Positions 39,898 to 47,927 of a stretch of 64,000 nt of DNA are shown here, piece after piece. The stretch is taken from NCBI GenBank assembly GCA_002439755.1, contig DJPH01000005.1:14282-78281 (forward strand). Reading direction: 5' to 3'. Each line of letters starts with the position of its first letter. Within the stretch, counting starts at the first letter, position 1. The notes below the pieces were generated by a model that was not told the origin of the DNA, ran no database searches, and saw only the letters and a list, made by a program, of their open reading frames with translations. The position numbers and the translations under genes are program-made. The stretch is from Prevotellaceae bacterium UBA6417. Its GTDB lineage: Bacteria > Bacteroidota > Bacteroidia > Bacteroidales > Bacteroidaceae.

Positions 39898-40710
39898 TTA
39901 TATGGAAAAGACATTAAAGCCTCCGTCTACGACGGCCACGGTTCCTGTGACAAAACGGGAAGCATCGCTGATGAGGTAATGTATAGTGCCACACAATTCT
40001 TCAGGCTTGCCCATGCGGTTCATCGGTGTCTGACGTATGATGTCATTGCCGCGCTCGGTCCAGCTGCCGTCCGGGTTGGTCAGTAGCGTGCGGTTCTGTT
40101 CGGTCAAGAAGAAACCGGGGGCTATGGCATTTACACGGATGGAAGTGCTGAACTTCTTGGCCACTTCTGTTGCCATGAATGCCGTGAAATTGCTGACTCC
40201 GGCTTTGGCAATGCCATAGCCGGCAACACGCGTCAACGGGCGGAATGCGGCCATTGACGAGAAGTTGACTATCGACCCTTTGCCCGATTCTACCATGGGG
40301 CGCAAGAATACCTGTGTGGGCAATATGGTTCCTGTCAGGTTGAGCGACTGCACTTTCTGGAAATCTTCGATGTCAAGTTCAAAGATATTGCCATCGGGTT
40401 TGATTGTTGCACCGGGCATGTTGCCGCCGGCAGCATTGAGCAGGGCATCGACCCTACCGTATTTCTGCATTATAGCATTCAAGTTCAGCTCCAGGACGTC
40501 CCTGTCGAGCACATCGGTTGCCAAAAAGAGAGCTTCACCGCCTGATTCCTTTATATCATCGGCTATGGCATGTCCCTTACCGGCATTTCGGCCAAGCACG
40601 ACGACCTTTGCTCCTTGCAACGCCAGATATTTGCAGATGGAACGGCCCAAGACACCGGTTCCGCCTGTGACGACTACTACATAGCCGTCTATATCAAAAA
40701 GATTACTCAT
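39898..40710 (-). CDS. SDR-family oxidoreductase, probable D-mannonate oxidoreductase
   Basis: 270 residues. Short-chain dehydrogenase: NAD(P)-binding [11 protein letters not shown] (about 16-26), NAAGG, and catalytic Ser and Tyr-x-x-x-Lys in [19 protein letters not shown]. From context, between kdgK and uxuA, it should reduce D-fructuronate to D-mannonate. The classical UxuB is a long-chain polyol dehydrogenase not present here, so this would be a non-orthologous replacement, known in several Bacteroidota and Firmicutes as far as I recall. The specific substrate is inferred. Confidence 0.85.
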   Translation of the reverse strand: MSNLFDIDGYVVVVTGGTGVLGRSICKYLALQGAKVVVLGRNAGKGHAIADDIKESGGEALFLATDVLDRDVLELNLNAIMQKYGRVDALLNAAGGNMPGATIKPDGNIFELDIEDFQKVQSLNLTGTILPTQVFLRPMVESGKGSIVNFSSMAAFRPLTRVAGYGIAKAGVSNFTAFMATEVAKKFSTSIRVNAIAPGFFLTEQNRTLLTNPDGSWTERGNDIIRQTPMNRMGKPEELCGTIHYLISDASRFVTGTVAVVDGGFNVFSI

Positions 40711-40730
40711 TATTCTTTGTTTTTATCTTG

Positions 40731-41756
40731 TTATCTTTGAACTCTGCCGGATGTGTTTCCACCTGCCAGACTTTTTACTTCGTCTTCCGAGACGAGATTG
40801 AAATCTCCGTTGATTGTATGCTTTAAGGCTGAAGCTGCCACGGCAAACTCTAAAGCTTCGCCTTGAGTCATGCCGTGAAGCAAGCCGTGAATCAGTCCGG
40901 CCGAAAAAGAATCGCCTCCCCCTACACGGTCTACGATGGGAAGAATGTCGTAGCGGCGCGACTCATAAAATGTTGTACCGTCATAGATCATGGCTTTCCA
41001 TCCGTTGTGCGAAGCCGACAAAGACTCTCGAAGTGTAGATGCCACGTACTTGAATCCGAACCTTGCGGCCATTTCCTGAAAGATGTCTTTGTAGCCCTCG
41101 GCACATGTCACGCCTTCTTCGACTTTGGCCGAAGGCTTGAAACCGAGACATAGCTCGGCATCTTCTTCGTTGCCTATGCACACGTCCACATAGTCCATCA
41201 ACGGGCGCATGACAGACTGTGCTTTTTCGGGTGTCCATAGCTTTTTTCTGAAGTTCAAGTCGCACGACACGGTCAGATGGTTTTGCTTGGCTGCCTTGCA
41301 TGCGGCCTCGACTATACGGGCTGCCGAATCGGAAAAGGCAGGAGTGATGCCAGTCCAATGAAACCAGTCGGCTCCTTCCATGCACTTGTTGAAATCGAAC
41401 TCGGAGGCACAGGCTTCCGCCATGGCCGAATGCGCACGGTCGTAAATCACCTTGCTCGGGCGCATGGACGAGCCTGTTTCCAGGAAGTAAATGCCCAAAC
41501 GGTCGCCACCACGCAGGATGTGCTCTGTACAGACGCCATAGCGGCGCAAGGCATTGAGGGCAGATTGTCCTATGTCATTGGATGGCAACTTGGTGACAAA
41601 GCAACTTTCATTGCCATAGTTGGCTAAGCTGACTGCCACATTGGCCTCTCCTCCCCCATACTGCACGTCGAAGCCATCGGCTTGGACAAAGCGCATGTTT
41701 CCACGGGGTGAAAGACGAAGCATTATCTCACCTAATGTAATGATTTTCTTTTTCAT
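40731..41756 (-). CDS. kdgK: 2-keto-3-deoxygluconate kinase
   Basis: 341 residues, PfkB/ribokinase fold. Start-proximal GEIMLRLSPRG, substrate segment QYGGGEANVAVSLANYG, and the C-terminal ATP/catalytic motif DRVGGGDSFSAGLIHG with the base Asp. It phosphorylates KDG to KDPG for Eda. It is the first gene of the operon with a RBS (AAAAGGAG) and a -7 box upstream. No transporter or regulator gene is in the cluster. Confidence 0.93.
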   Translation of the reverse strand: MKKKIITLGEIMLRLSPRGNMRFVQADGFDVQYGGGEANVAVSLANYGNESCFVTKLPSNDIGQSALNALRRYGVCTEHILRGGDRLGIYFLETGSSMRPSKVIYDRAHSAMAEACASEFDFNKCMEGADWFHWTGITPAFSDSAARIVEAACKAAKQNHLTVSCDLNFRKKLWTPEKAQSVMRPLMDYVDVCIGNEEDAELCLGFKPSAKVEEGVTCAEGYKDIFQEMAARFGFKYVASTLRESLSASHNGWKAMIYDGTTFYESRRYDILPIVDRVGGGDSFSAGLIHGLLHGMTQGEALEFAVAASALKHTINGDFNLVSEDEVKSLAGGNTSGRVQR

Positions 41757-41760
41757 GATA

Positions 41761-41789
41761 CTCCTTTTGCTGTTATTGTGGCAAAATTA
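41761..41789 (-). promoter_or_regulatory. Promoter (-7 TAATTTTG) and RBS of the uronate operon
   Basis: On the minus strand TAATTTTG occupies 41782-41789, 25 bases before the kdgK start. AAAAGGAG lies at about 41762-41768, a good ribosome-binding site. No GntR- or LacI-type operator is obvious. Confidence 0.65.
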
Positions 41790-41888
41790 CAGTAAAAAAA
41801 CGAACAAAGAGTAAGAGTTTGAAAGAATAGTGCCTTATTGAACGAAAACCACATAAAGACTTTAGGCAACGGCACTTGCCTTTACCTG

Positions 41889-42335
41889 TCAGAAATACTG
41901 CAGAAAATCTTCGTAGCCCTCTGCACGCAGCCGCTCTTTGGGCACAAAACGCAAAGAAGCACTATTGATGCTGTAGCGCAAGCCGCCAAATTCGATGGGG
42001 CCGTCGGGAAATACATACCCGAGATGCGTATTTCCTATGCGGCTCAGCACCTCGGTCATTTTTTCACCCTGTATATCACGTTCTTCCGTGATAATGGAAT
42101 TTCGGTCTATGGGTTTGTAGAATGCCGGCCAGCCGCCTGAATGAAATTTGTCGGTAGAAAGAAACAATGGCTCTCCGGTTGCGACATCGACGTATATACC
42201 ATCGCGCTCTTCGTCCCAATAGGCATTGAAATATGGTGGTTCACGATGCCCAAGTTGTGTGATGGCATATTGGTCTTCCGTCAGTTGCATTCTTAAATGT
42301 GCATCGTCCGGTCTGGCATAGCGTTTCTTTTTCAT
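41889..42335 (-). CDS. MsrB-like protein lacking catalytic and all other cysteines
   Basis: 148 residues from the ATG at 42335, downstream of the promoter box. The whole fold of methionine-(R)-sulfoxide reductase B is recognisable: GIYVDVATGEPLFLSTDKF, SGGWPAFYKPI, HLGYVFPDGP, GGLRYSINSASLRFVPKERL. But the catalytic Cys position in RYCINS is Ser122 (codon AGC, 41970-41972). The resolving Cys of SGCGWP is missing as a one-codon deletion (H65-SGGWP), and HLGHVF reads HLGYVF. The protein has no cysteine at all, so it cannot use the normal sulfenic-acid chemistry. A reductase that has become a binding or regulatory protein is the likely reading; sequence errors are less likely because the frame is intact. 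Confidence 0.85.
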   Translation of the reverse strand: MKKKRYARPDDAHLRMQLTEDQYAITQLGHREPPYFNAYWDEERDGIYVDVATGEPLFLSTDKFHSGGWPAFYKPIDRNSIITEERDIQGEKMTEVLSRIGNTHLGYVFPDGPIEFGGLRYSINSASLRFVPKERLRAEGYEDFLQYF

Positions 42336-42364
42336 TCGTTCATTATTCTTTCCGACTCGTACTG

Positions 42365-42372
42365 CAAAATTA
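42365..42372 (-). promoter_or_regulatory. -7 promoter box TAATTTTG for the MsrB-like gene
   Basis: Minus-strand TAATTTTG 29 bases before the ATG at 42335. A longer open frame starting at 42383 would begin upstream of this box, which rules it out. Confidence 0.65.
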
Positions 42373-42407
42373 CAAAAAAACACGAAGTCGGCATCACTTG
42401 AATTGTA

Positions 42408-43334
42408 CTAAATCCAACTCTTTCGTCTGAACAGAAAGAAAGCGGTACCTGCCACTATAATAGAGAACAGGCATACCAATGGAAATCCCCACCAGGTATT
42501 TTCCATTCCATTTATCAGATTCATGCCATACAAACTGGCTATGAGGGTTGGAAACATCAGCACAATACTGATGGATGTCATTGTTTTCATCACACCGCTC
42601 ATATTGTTGTTGATGACGTTGGCATAGGTTTCCATTGTCGAATCAAGAATGTTGGTATAGATGTTGGTGGTTTCGCGTGCCTGATTCATTTCAATGGTAA
42701 CGTCTTCTATCAAATCGGCATCGAGCTCGTCTACGGGGAGCTTGAATTTCAGTTTGGAGAGCAAGGTTTCGTTTCCACGGATACTTGTAATGAAATATGT
42801 CAAACTGTCTTGCAAGCGCGAAAGGCCTATAAGGTCTTCATTGCTGATTTTATGGTCGAGTTTGTGCTTGTACTCTTCTATCAATGCACTGATTTGTTTC
42901 AATCTTTTCAGATACCACACAGAAGACGACAAGAACAGGCGGAAAACCAAGTCTACGGCATCGGTAAAACCCTGATTGCGTTTCTGCTGATACGAAACAA
43001 AGTCTATCATCATGTTTGTTTCATAGTTGCAGATGGTGATGCACAGATCTTTATAAAGGATTATGCCTAACGGCACAGTTGTGTGAGGCGTACGGCTGCG
43101 CACTTCCTTAACATATGGAATACGCAGGATTATAAGTACCCACCCCTCGTCAAATTCATAACGAGAACGCTCGTCCTTGTCCCTGATGTCGTCAAGAAAG
43201 TAGTCGGGGACTTTCAATTCGTTTACAAGATAGTCTTCGTCCTCGTCTGTGGGGCAAGTAATCTGTATCCAGCAATTGGGTTGCCATTCGCTTAACGTGC
43301 GCAATGTACGGTTGATATTCCAAAATGTTCGCAT
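42408..43334 (-). CDS. corA: CorA-family magnesium/divalent cation transporter
   Basis: 308 residues from ATG 43334 (the start MRTFW..EWQPNCW resembles other CorA-like proteins of the phylum). Large cytoplasmic N-terminal domain, a long stalk helix, and two C-terminal membrane helices with the pore signature YGMNL. The C-terminus is basic (FRRKSWI). Transports Mg2+ or Co2+ as a pentamer. The leader from the upstream -7 box is long, about 125 bases. Confidence 0.92.
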   Translation of the reverse strand: MRTFWNINRTLRTLSEWQPNCWIQITCPTDEDEDYLVNELKVPDYFLDDIRDKDERSRYEFDEGWVLIILRIPYVKEVRSRTPHTTVPLGIILYKDLCITICNYETNMMIDFVSYQQKRNQGFTDAVDLVFRLFLSSSVWYLKRLKQISALIEEYKHKLDHKISNEDLIGLSRLQDSLTYFITSIRGNETLLSKLKFKLPVDELDADLIEDVTIEMNQARETTNIYTNILDSTMETYANVINNNMSGVMKTMTSISIVLMFPTLIASLYGMNLINGMENTWWGFPLVCLFSIIVAGTAFFLFRRKSWI

Positions 43335-43466
43335 CTCTATGTCCTCCAAATAATCATCGAGACGGGAGGAAAGCGTCTCAAGATGAGATGCAGACTTCCG
43401 GCTCGCTATCGTTTGTTTTCCGCGTAATAATCGTCCATATAGGTCAGAAAGTGATATTATCAAAGG

Positions 43467-43474
43467 CAAAATTA
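43467..43474 (-). promoter_or_regulatory. -7 promoter box TAATTTTG for corA
   Basis: Minus-strand TAATTTTG about 132 bases upstream of the corA ATG. The resulting leader is open in frame with corA but lacks an earlier ATG after the start site. A Mg2+-responsive leader is possible but I see no known element. Confidence 0.55.
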
Positions 43475-43515
43475 CGAAAAATCTTTTTCTGAGCAATACA
43501 AAATGCGTTTTTTCG

Positions 43516-43956
43516 TCAGAACGGAGCCTTTGGTTGCAGCCTTGCGGTATCAGATGGAATCTTTCCTTTTATATAATGCTTGGAATAGTAGTTGCGGTTG
43601 CGTGAAAACAGACGTCCGTTGATGTTTACCGTATGACCGTCGTAAAGGTCATAATCCCATATCCAGCTGCTGCCGTCCATGAAGACAATATGTATCAAGC
43701 CGTCATCGACAAACCAGGTGAAATAGTCTTCGGTGTAACCGTTATAAAAGTCATCTTCGGAGCAAAGCCCTTTATGATTGCGATAGAATTCCAGACAGAC
43801 TATGTCGGAAGGATCGTCTACACTCCACCACTTTCCCGCCAGAACACGCTCGTCCCAATCGTCACGATTGTCACAACCTGTTGTGAATATACAATTGAAA
43901 GCTACGACCATAAGCACTACAAGCCAGGTCCGATTTGTTTTTATTCTGCCAATCAT
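43516..43956 (-). CDS. Small lipoprotein of unknown function
   Basis: 146 residues with a lipoprotein signal peptide (lipobox TTGC, Cys28). The mature part is rich in aromatic and acidic residues in alternating strands (LAGKWWSVDDPSD, DDGLIHIVFMDGSSWIWDYDLYDG, TVNINGRLFSRN), in outline a small lipocalin-like or beta-barrel fold as seen in many Bacteroidota lipoproteins. No specific function is recognised. It has its own -7 box, downstream of the palindromic repeat array. Confidence 0.78.
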   Translation of the reverse strand: MIGRIKTNRTWLVVLMVVAFNCIFTTGCDNRDDWDERVLAGKWWSVDDPSDIVCLEFYRNHKGLCSEDDFYNGYTEDYFTWFVDDGLIHIVFMDGSSWIWDYDLYDGHTVNINGRLFSRNRNYYSKHYIKGKIPSDTARLQPKAPF

Positions 43957-43974
43957 TGCATTATATGTTTACGG

Positions 43975-43982
43975 CAAAGTTA
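43975..43982 (-). promoter_or_regulatory. -7 promoter box TAACTTTG for the lipoprotein gene
   Basis: Minus-strand TAACTTTG, 18 bases before the lipoprotein ATG. The repeat array at 44051-44224 begins about 70 bases upstream of it. Confidence 0.65.
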
Positions 43983-44050
43983 CAACATTCAAACGGGTCA
44001 TCCCTCATGTGCTCTATGGTTTTTATAAAAAGGCAAGGCATGGGGTGCTG

Positions 44051-44224
44051 CAATCTGTACACATCGCACGCGCGATCTATACACATCACTGGTTACGATA
44101 TGTACAGATCACTGGTTACGGTCTGTACATATCGCACGAACGATCTATATACATCGCATGCTACGATATGTACATATCGCATGCTGCGGTCTGTACACAT
44201 CGCACGAACAAACTGTACACATCT
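44051..44224. repeat. Array of eight near-palindromic 16-base units with a 68-base higher-order period
   Basis: Units start at 44051, 44073, 44096, 44119, 44141, 44164, 44187 and 44209 (spacing 22, 23, 23, 22, 23, 23, 22). Consensus is CGATCTGTACACATCG, and copy six is a perfect palindrome, CGATATGTACATATCG. The linkers are CACGCG, CTGGTTA, CTGGTTA, CACGAA, CATGCTA, CATGCTG, CACGAA. The short linker recurs every third unit and the first, fourth and seventh units resemble each other most, so the array is built from 68-base blocks of three sites. It lies between a stop codon and the promoter of the lipoprotein gene, on no coding strand. Confidence 0.9.
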
Positions 44225-44237
44225 ATATATGAAATGC

Positions 44238-44693
44238 CTAACCCTGTTGTTCCTGAGTGTCGGCTTCGGGCTGTGAGCTGTCTTGCTGCTGGTCTTTGGA
44301 AGTCTCGAAGTCGGTATAGCCGTTGTTAACAAGTATGTTGTACCAGCTGATGATTTTCTTGATATCACCGGGATATACTCTGTCACGATCATAGTGGGGC
44401 AGCACTTTTGCCATAAAGTCTGCCAGCTGCTCCTTCGACATTGCTTTTGTGCTCAATTCAAGCGGCTTTTGGTCGAATTGGTTATATATGGATTGAAATA
44501 CCGAAGTAAGCGACACATCTCCTTCATCTGTATATACTGATATATCATTGAGTGATGTGATACGGTCGCGCAGACCGACGGTGTGCCGTTTCTTGGCTAC
44601 ATCTATGCTTTCTACAATGACTGCCTGCCTGCCTCGCGAGAGTAACAGATATAGACCGGGCTTGCCGGATATGGAGAGTATGGTCTTTTCCAT
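44238..44693 (-). CDS. DUF5606 domain protein
   Basis: 151 residues. The N-terminal half (TILSISGKPGLYLLLSRGRQAVIVESID) is the DUF5606 domain, found in Bacteroidota; the C-terminal 25 residues are Gln/Asp-rich and probably disordered (SKDQQQDSSQPEADTQEQQG). No catalytic motif. It sits next to coaE, an arrangement I recall as common in the phylum. Its function is unknown. The palindromic array begins 13 bases after its stop codon. Confidence 0.85.
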   Translation of the reverse strand: MEKTILSISGKPGLYLLLSRGRQAVIVESIDVAKKRHTVGLRDRITSLNDISVYTDEGDVSLTSVFQSIYNQFDQKPLELSTKAMSKEQLADFMAKVLPHYDRDRVYPGDIKKIISWYNILVNNGYTDFETSKDQQQDSSQPEADTQEQQG

Positions 44694-44735
44694 GTGTTTC
44701 GTGTTTACGTTGTTTTGTTTCAGTGTTTATTAACG

Positions 44736-44743
44736 CAAAGATA
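44736..44743 (-). promoter_or_regulatory. -7 promoter box TATCTTTG for the DUF5606 gene
   Basis: Minus-strand TATCTTTG 42 bases before the DUF5606 start, in the gap after coaE. It suggests a separate or additional transcript for this gene. Confidence 0.55.
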
Positions 44744-44786
44744 ATTGTTTCTTGCGGCTTCATGGTGTCAAGCAGCAAAAAAAACC

Positions 44787-45401
44787 TTAATTAGAAATGG
44801 CCGCGCCATGCAACAAAACTTCGAGAAGATTGTCGACTTGCGGTTCAAGAGGCTCTATCTGATTGTTTATGATGACATAGTCTGCCTTTCGCAGCTTCTC
44901 GTCTTCGGGCATCTGCATACTCATCCACCGGAGTGCCTCTTCGCGACTTTTTCCATCGCGTGCCATGACACGATGCAACCGCAGTTCGAGCGGAGCTGTG
45001 ACACAGACCGTGTTTGTTACTTCAGCATCAAAATGCGACTCGAAAAGCAATGCGCTCTCCATGACAACAATGGGTGCATGCTGTGCTTCCAACCAGCGGC
45101 GAAAGCGTTGGCGAACAAATGGATGTACTATCTCATTCACCTGCCGGGCTTGTTCGTCTCCGCCTTGGATATAGGAAGAAATCAACGGTTTGTTGAGACT
45201 TCCGTCGGGCAATAAGGGGGAAGCCGACAAGAGAGCCTGCAAAGAAAGATGTATGGAACTGTTACCGACCATTTCCTTACGGGCTTCACCATCTGTATCA
45301 AATATGGGAATGCCACGCCGGTCCAAAAGGCGGCATACATAGCTTTTGCCACTGCCAATTCCGCCAGTCAGACCAAGACTAACTGTCTTCTTCAACGACA
45401 T
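44787..45401 (-). CDS. coaE: Dephospho-CoA kinase
   Basis: 204 residues. Walker A GLTGGIGSGKS (about 9-19), then DTDGEAR and the CoA-binding region HPFVRQRFRRW, ESALLFES and VMARDGKSREEALRWMSMQMP. It phosphorylates the 3'-hydroxyl of dephospho-CoA, the last step of CoA synthesis. It overlaps ybbR by 23 bases, so the two are co-translated. Confidence 0.94.
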   Translation of the reverse strand: MSLKKTVSLGLTGGIGSGKSYVCRLLDRRGIPIFDTDGEARKEMVGNSSIHLSLQALLSASPLLPDGSLNKPLISSYIQGGDEQARQVNEIVHPFVRQRFRRWLEAQHAPIVVMESALLFESHFDAEVTNTVCVTAPLELRLHRVMARDGKSREEALRWMSMQMPEDEKLRKADYVIINNQIEPLEPQVDNLLEVLLHGAAISN

Positions 45402-46368
45402 CTTCTATAAGGAAGTCTACGGTTGAAGGCACAATGCGCACATGCGACACACCGGCAGGAACTGATTTCAGATAGAGTTGAATCTTCCCGTCCGTGGCCT
45501 TAAGCAGAGTTTCATAGTTGACCACAAGGGTAAAGTCGTCAGCAGTGATTTTACGATACATGCTCATGCCGACCTGAAATATTATCTTCACCTTGGAAGG
45601 GAAGGTGCGCAGCGTCTTCCCTGCCGGAAAGTTGACACGTTTAACGGGCACATCAACCGATTTCTCTGTCATTTGATCCACATTGATTTTCACTCGCACG
45701 GAAGAGGGATCAAACTTGACACCGCGCATTTTGGCAAGGTTCACCTTGCAAACCATACTTTCAGAGATGTTGGCCAGATTGAGTGATTGCGTAATTGCCG
45801 AACGCAATGTGTCGAGAACCTCCGGCATGGCATATGCCGTCACCGAATCGGGAATTACACGTATGGATGATATGCCATAGAGCTGTTCTGTTTTCAAATT
45901 AGCTTTCAGCTCCACCGGCAGGCGCACGTTCAGACCATTATTGAAATAGTATTCCAGACGCTCGGCCTTGTATGACACTATCTTTGTTGTAGGCGAAAGC
46001 CTTTGCTGCAACAACTTGACAATGTCGGCAGGTGAAAGCACCACATGCCCGGATTGCCGGTCATAGTTCCTGAAATCCAAATTGATGGCCGGCAACCCGG
46101 CATATTGGTAATTGAGCAATTGACTGCCGCGATCTTTCAATACCACATGGAAAGTCGCAGGCAACTCTGTTGTGATAACCACATGATCAGGAACAGAATT
46201 CAGCCTGAGTGTCACGGCAAAATCTTTTTCATACTCATCGTTAAGAGCCAGAAAAACCCAAAAAGAAGCCGAAAGAGCCAGAAAGAACATGAACACAAGA
46301 AAGTTCCTGTTGCTCAATCGCAATAGGAACTTTTTCAGTCGCAAATATCTGCCTCTCAAATGCTTCAT
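45379..46368 (-). CDS. YbbR-like (CdaR-type) membrane-anchored protein
   Basis: 329 residues. A basic N-terminus and one membrane helix (FLVFMFFLALSASFWVFLALN, about 23-43) are followed by repeated YbbR-like units outside the membrane (for example VPDHVVITTELPATFHVVLKDRGSQLL and VPVKRVNFPAGKTLRTFPSKVKIIF). In Firmicutes the homologue CdaR regulates a diadenylate cyclase; no such cyclase is encoded in this window, so the role here is open. Sits between yajC and coaE. Confidence 0.85.
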   Translation of the reverse strand: MKHLRGRYLRLKKFLLRLSNRNFLVFMFFLALSASFWVFLALNDEYEKDFAVTLRLNSVPDHVVITTELPATFHVVLKDRGSQLLNYQYAGLPAINLDFRNYDRQSGHVVLSPADIVKLLQQRLSPTTKIVSYKAERLEYYFNNGLNVRLPVELKANLKTEQLYGISSIRVIPDSVTAYAMPEVLDTLRSAITQSLNLANISESMVCKVNLAKMRGVKFDPSSVRVKINVDQMTEKSVDVPVKRVNFPAGKTLRTFPSKVKIIFQVGMSMYRKITADDFTLVVNYETLLKATDGKIQLYLKSVPAGVSHVRIVPSTVDFLIEDVVEEDS

Positions 46369-46418
46369 CTAAAAGAAGAACCGTTGGATGTGGCTAATCC
46401 TCAAGATGAGAACCTCGA

Positions 46419-46757
46419 TCACTTCTTATCAGCTTGCTGCTGCACAGCTGTCGAATCGGCATAAATGCACGCACGGTCTATACGGATCTTCACATCTTTT
46501 GCCACTTCAAGCACGATGATGTTTTGCGCTTCGTCTATTTGACGGATTGTACCATGTATGCCTCCGGCCGTGATTACTTCCTGACCAACCTGAAGTGCCT
46601 TGCGAAACTTTTCAATTGCCTTTTGCTTTTTTTGCTGCGGACGTATCATGAAGAAGTACATGATAGCGAAAAGGGCAATGATCATTACCCAAAAACCGAT
46701 TCCCGAGCCTGCTGCCGCGTTCCCTGCAGCCTGTAAGATTACTGTCATCGTTGTCAT
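46419..46757 (-). CDS. yajC: Preprotein translocase subunit YajC
   Basis: 112 residues, one membrane helix (FWVMIIALFAIMYFFMIRPQQKKQK) with the diagnostic FxxIRPQQKK ending, then the soluble beta-domain GQEVITAGGIHGTIRQID. YajC associates with SecDF. ATG at 46757 or 46748. Six bases after nusB. Confidence 0.92.
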   Translation of the reverse strand: MTTMTVILQAAGNAAAGSGIGFWVMIIALFAIMYFFMIRPQQKKQKAIEKFRKALQVGQEVITAGGIHGTIRQIDEAQNIIVLEVAKDVKIRIDRACIYADSTAVQQQADKK

Positions 46758-46763
46758 GTTTAA

Positions 46764-47690
46764 TTATTTTGTTAGTTTATTTTCTTGCTTCAACTTGCGG
46801 GCTATGCTGTCAAGCATTCCGTTTATATAGCCTGCACTTTTGGGTGAGCTGTATACCTTGGCAATATTGATATACTCGTTCATGGTCACTGATTTTTCTA
46901 TCGTCGGGAAATTGAGCATTTCAGCCAACGCACATTCCATGATAATCAAATCCATCACTGCTATACGGCTGAAATCCCAGTTCCGCGTATTCTGGCGTAT
47001 CAGTTCCTCATATTCCTTCTTGAAATCAAATACACATTGAAACAGTTTACCGGCAAATTCCTTATCCTCATCTTCGCTGTACGCTGCGAGCAGTGGTTGG
47101 GCGGCACCATTGGATTCATCAAACCGCTTGATGGTCTTCAAGACAAAGGTGTCTATGATTTCCTTGTCATCGTTCCAATACAAGCTCCATTCTTCCAGCA
47201 CATTGTCAATAGCCTCATTATAGCATATAAAACGTTTATAGGCCTTACGCCAGAACTCACGGTCGGCGGCATAAGAATCATCGGACGAATCCATATAGCA
47301 AGCATAAATATCGCTCTCGACTATTTGCTTATATAGACCTCGTATGACATCCTCTGCTTCTGTCCATTTATGGTTCTTGCCGTTCTCCTCGAATTTTGTC
47401 AATTGCTCATTGGTAGCCAATTGGGCAGCAAAGCGGTTTTTTATGAATTTAGGATTTGGAAGTTCTTTACAATCAATGCCCTTCAACCGTTCGGCCAATG
47501 ATTCGTATTTCTTCTCGGCATAATCTGTAACATTCGTTATCAGCAACAACAGGTAATGGTATAAGTCATATGTCTTGGAAAGGCTGAACATCAGCTCTTT
47601 CATTGCCGCGTCCATCTGCTTGCCACCGTTTTTATAATCAGCATATGCCAATTGAACGACTTTCAGTCTTGCTATTTCTCTATTAATCAT
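46764..47690 (-). CDS. nusB: Transcription antitermination protein NusB, long Bacteroidota form
   Basis: 308 residues, about twice the usual NusB length. The C-terminal half (about 150-300) contains the helical NusB core, ending in SRIAVMDLIIMECALAEMLNFPTIEKSVTMNEYINIAKVYSSPKSAGYINGMLD. The N-terminal half (about 1-140) is an extra helical region. NusB binds boxA RNA with NusE to prevent early termination on rRNA operons. First gene of the nusB-yajC-ybbR-coaE run. Confidence 0.9.
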   Translation of the reverse strand: MINREIARLKVVQLAYADYKNGGKQMDAAMKELMFSLSKTYDLYHYLLLLITNVTDYAEKKYESLAERLKGIDCKELPNPKFIKNRFAAQLATNEQLTKFEENGKNHKWTEAEDVIRGLYKQIVESDIYACYMDSSDDSYAADREFWRKAYKRFICYNEAIDNVLEEWSLYWNDDKEIIDTFVLKTIKRFDESNGAAQPLLAAYSEDEDKEFAGKLFQCVFDFKKEYEELIRQNTRNWDFSRIAVMDLIIMECALAEMLNFPTIEKSVTMNEYINIAKVYSSPKSAGYINGMLDSIARKLKQENKLTK

Positions 47691-47722
47691 TCCGCAACCG
47701 AATCGATGATTTGTATTTGTTG

Positions 47723-47730
47723 CAAAAGTA
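47723..47730 (-). promoter_or_regulatory. -7 promoter box TACTTTTG for nusB
   Basis: Minus-strand TACTTTTG 32 bases before the nusB start. It faces the rplY promoter. Confidence 0.6.
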
Positions 47731-47826
47731 GGTATTTATTTTCATTCCAATTGTGGTTACACCATGTTTTTTTACGAAACAAGGAGGAAAATAGCGATTC
47801 TTCTTGCTCAAACCGAAACGATTGCA

Positions 47827-47834
47827 TAACTTTG
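47827..47834 (+). promoter_or_regulatory. -7 promoter box TAACTTTG for rplY
   Basis: TAACTTTG 93 bases before the rplY ATG, giving a leader of about 85 bases. No ribosomal-protein autoregulatory structure can be assigned with confidence. Confidence 0.6.
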
Positions 47835-47927
47835 CAGCCGCTTAGCCCACAGGGCAAATATCGGTTTCACATTGTGTGATGGCGAATTAGCACTTTACAA
47901 CTAATTTAGAGTAACACTTTAAAGACA

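Noticed and set aside
42336..42383. Longer start for the MsrB-like protein containing a cysteine
   Set aside because: The extension would start upstream of the -7 box at 42365-42372, so it cannot be transcribed from that promoter. The claim of a cysteine-free protein rests on this choice.
44051..44224. CRISPR array at the repeat cluster
   Set aside because: Repeats are 16 bases with 6-7 base linkers that are themselves repeated; there are no unique spacers of 25-40 bases and no cas genes.
43935..44276. Protein-coding frames running through the palindromic array on both strands
   Set aside because: Translations are repetitive (YTSHARSIHI-like) only because the DNA repeats; frames differ in phase with the 22/23 spacing and have no ribosome-binding site.
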